From Alteromonas sp. LMIT006 (GTDB lineage Bacteria; Pseudomonadota; Gammaproteobacteria; Enterobacterales; Alteromonadaceae): a stretch of DNA of 64,000 bases. This document shows positions 63,878-64,000 of this stretch, in pieces; position 1 is the first letter of the stretch; every line of letters starts with the position of its first letter. The notes beneath the pieces were generated by a model, which was not told where the DNA came from, searched no databases, and saw nothing but the letters and a program-made list of their open reading frames with translations. Location of the stretch: contig NZ_CP101291.1 in NCBI RefSeq assembly GCF_024300645.1, positions 620,001 to 684,000 on the forward strand, read 5' to 3'. A program made the position numbers and the translations under genes.

Positions 63878-64000
63878 CTATGCGCTCTTGCGCAACATGT
63901 TGTGTTTTTTGAGATACACTAACAATAATGAAATTGCCGCTGGGGTGATACCTGAAATACGAGACGCTTTGCCAATGGTTTCTGGTCTAGACTCACTCAG
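63878..64000 (-). CDS. mnmG: tRNA uridine-5-carboxymethylaminomethyl enzyme MnmG, C-terminus (partial)
   Basis: The last 40 codons of MnmG (GidA) before a TAG at 63878-63880; the gene continues beyond the window. The tail [25 protein letters not shown] and final MLRKSA match the MnmG C-terminal helical domain that contacts MnmE and tRNA. Continues directly into rsmG, the classical gidAB arrangement. Confidence 0.93.
   Translation of the reverse strand: MSESRPETIGKASRISGITPAAISLLLVYLKKHNMLRKSA

Overview
This is a chromosomal window from a gammaproteobacterium, most likely a marine Alteromonadales-type organism. The evidence is the right-end block mnmG-rsmG-parA-parB-atpIBEFHAGDC in typical gammaproteobacterial order (minus strand), together with a cytochrome c5, a UspE-like protein with an FNR box, DUF2058 (YaiL), HrpB and SbcDC. 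The taxon is inferred from gene order and protein character only; no search was run. I saw no rRNA, tRNA, CRISPR array or intact insertion sequence.

Left part (1-7.5 kb): a heme oxygenase, an aconitase A gene with a palindromic operator pair, a racemase/M20 amidohydrolase pair, and a small accessory patch. That patch holds a double-glycine-leader bacteriocin-like peptide overlapping a three-helix membrane protein (a probable immunity partner), plus the C-terminal remnant of a tyrosine phosphatase.

Centre-left (7.6-27.6 kb): a nearly complete nitrate-assimilation and molybdenum-cofactor island. nirBD reduces nitrite. nrtABC imports nitrate and modABC imports molybdate. moaBCDE, moaA, mobA and moeAB build the cofactor. 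nasA reduces nitrate, and an ANTAR-domain regulator (NasT-like) sits directly upstream of nasA. Both nirB and nrtA are preceded by an excellent sigma-54 -24/-12 promoter followed by paired hexaloop hairpins with A at loop position 1 and G at position 4, the RNA signature bound by ANTAR proteins. In the nrtA leader the second hairpin is mutually exclusive with an intrinsic terminator. nirB also has an NtrC-type enhancer at about -108. nrtABC-modABC-moaBCDE has operon-like spacing, so nitrate import, molybdate import and cofactor synthesis would be co-induced by nitrogen limitation (sigma-54/NtrC) and nitrate (ANTAR antitermination). A HigBA-like toxin-antitoxin pair lies between nirBD and nrtA.

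Middle (27.6-48 kb): an AbgT-family transporter, an SF1 helicase with an internal DEDDh exonuclease, a UspE-like protein with a class-II-type FNR promoter, cytochrome c5, an MFS carrier, a glycerophosphodiesterase, a HEPN protein, DUF2058, a nitroreductase, a glutaredoxin, an EamA transporter and sbcDC. A patchy accessory stretch (39.4-48.4 kb) holds gene remnants, a solitary ParS/MbcA-like protein, ParDE, a BrxR/CapW-like WYL regulator, a decayed MazE-PIN module with an amber codon, a DUF3127 protein with an SSB-like acidic tip, and a candidate parS site.

Right part (48.4-64 kb): a CIA30 protein, hrpB preceded by an internally deleted glutathione S-transferase mini-ORF, a MASE1-like histidine kinase with a NarL-type regulator, a small Ig/cadherin-like secreted protein, the full ATP synthase operon with its promoter and terminator, parB, parA, rsmG and the last 40 codons of mnmG.
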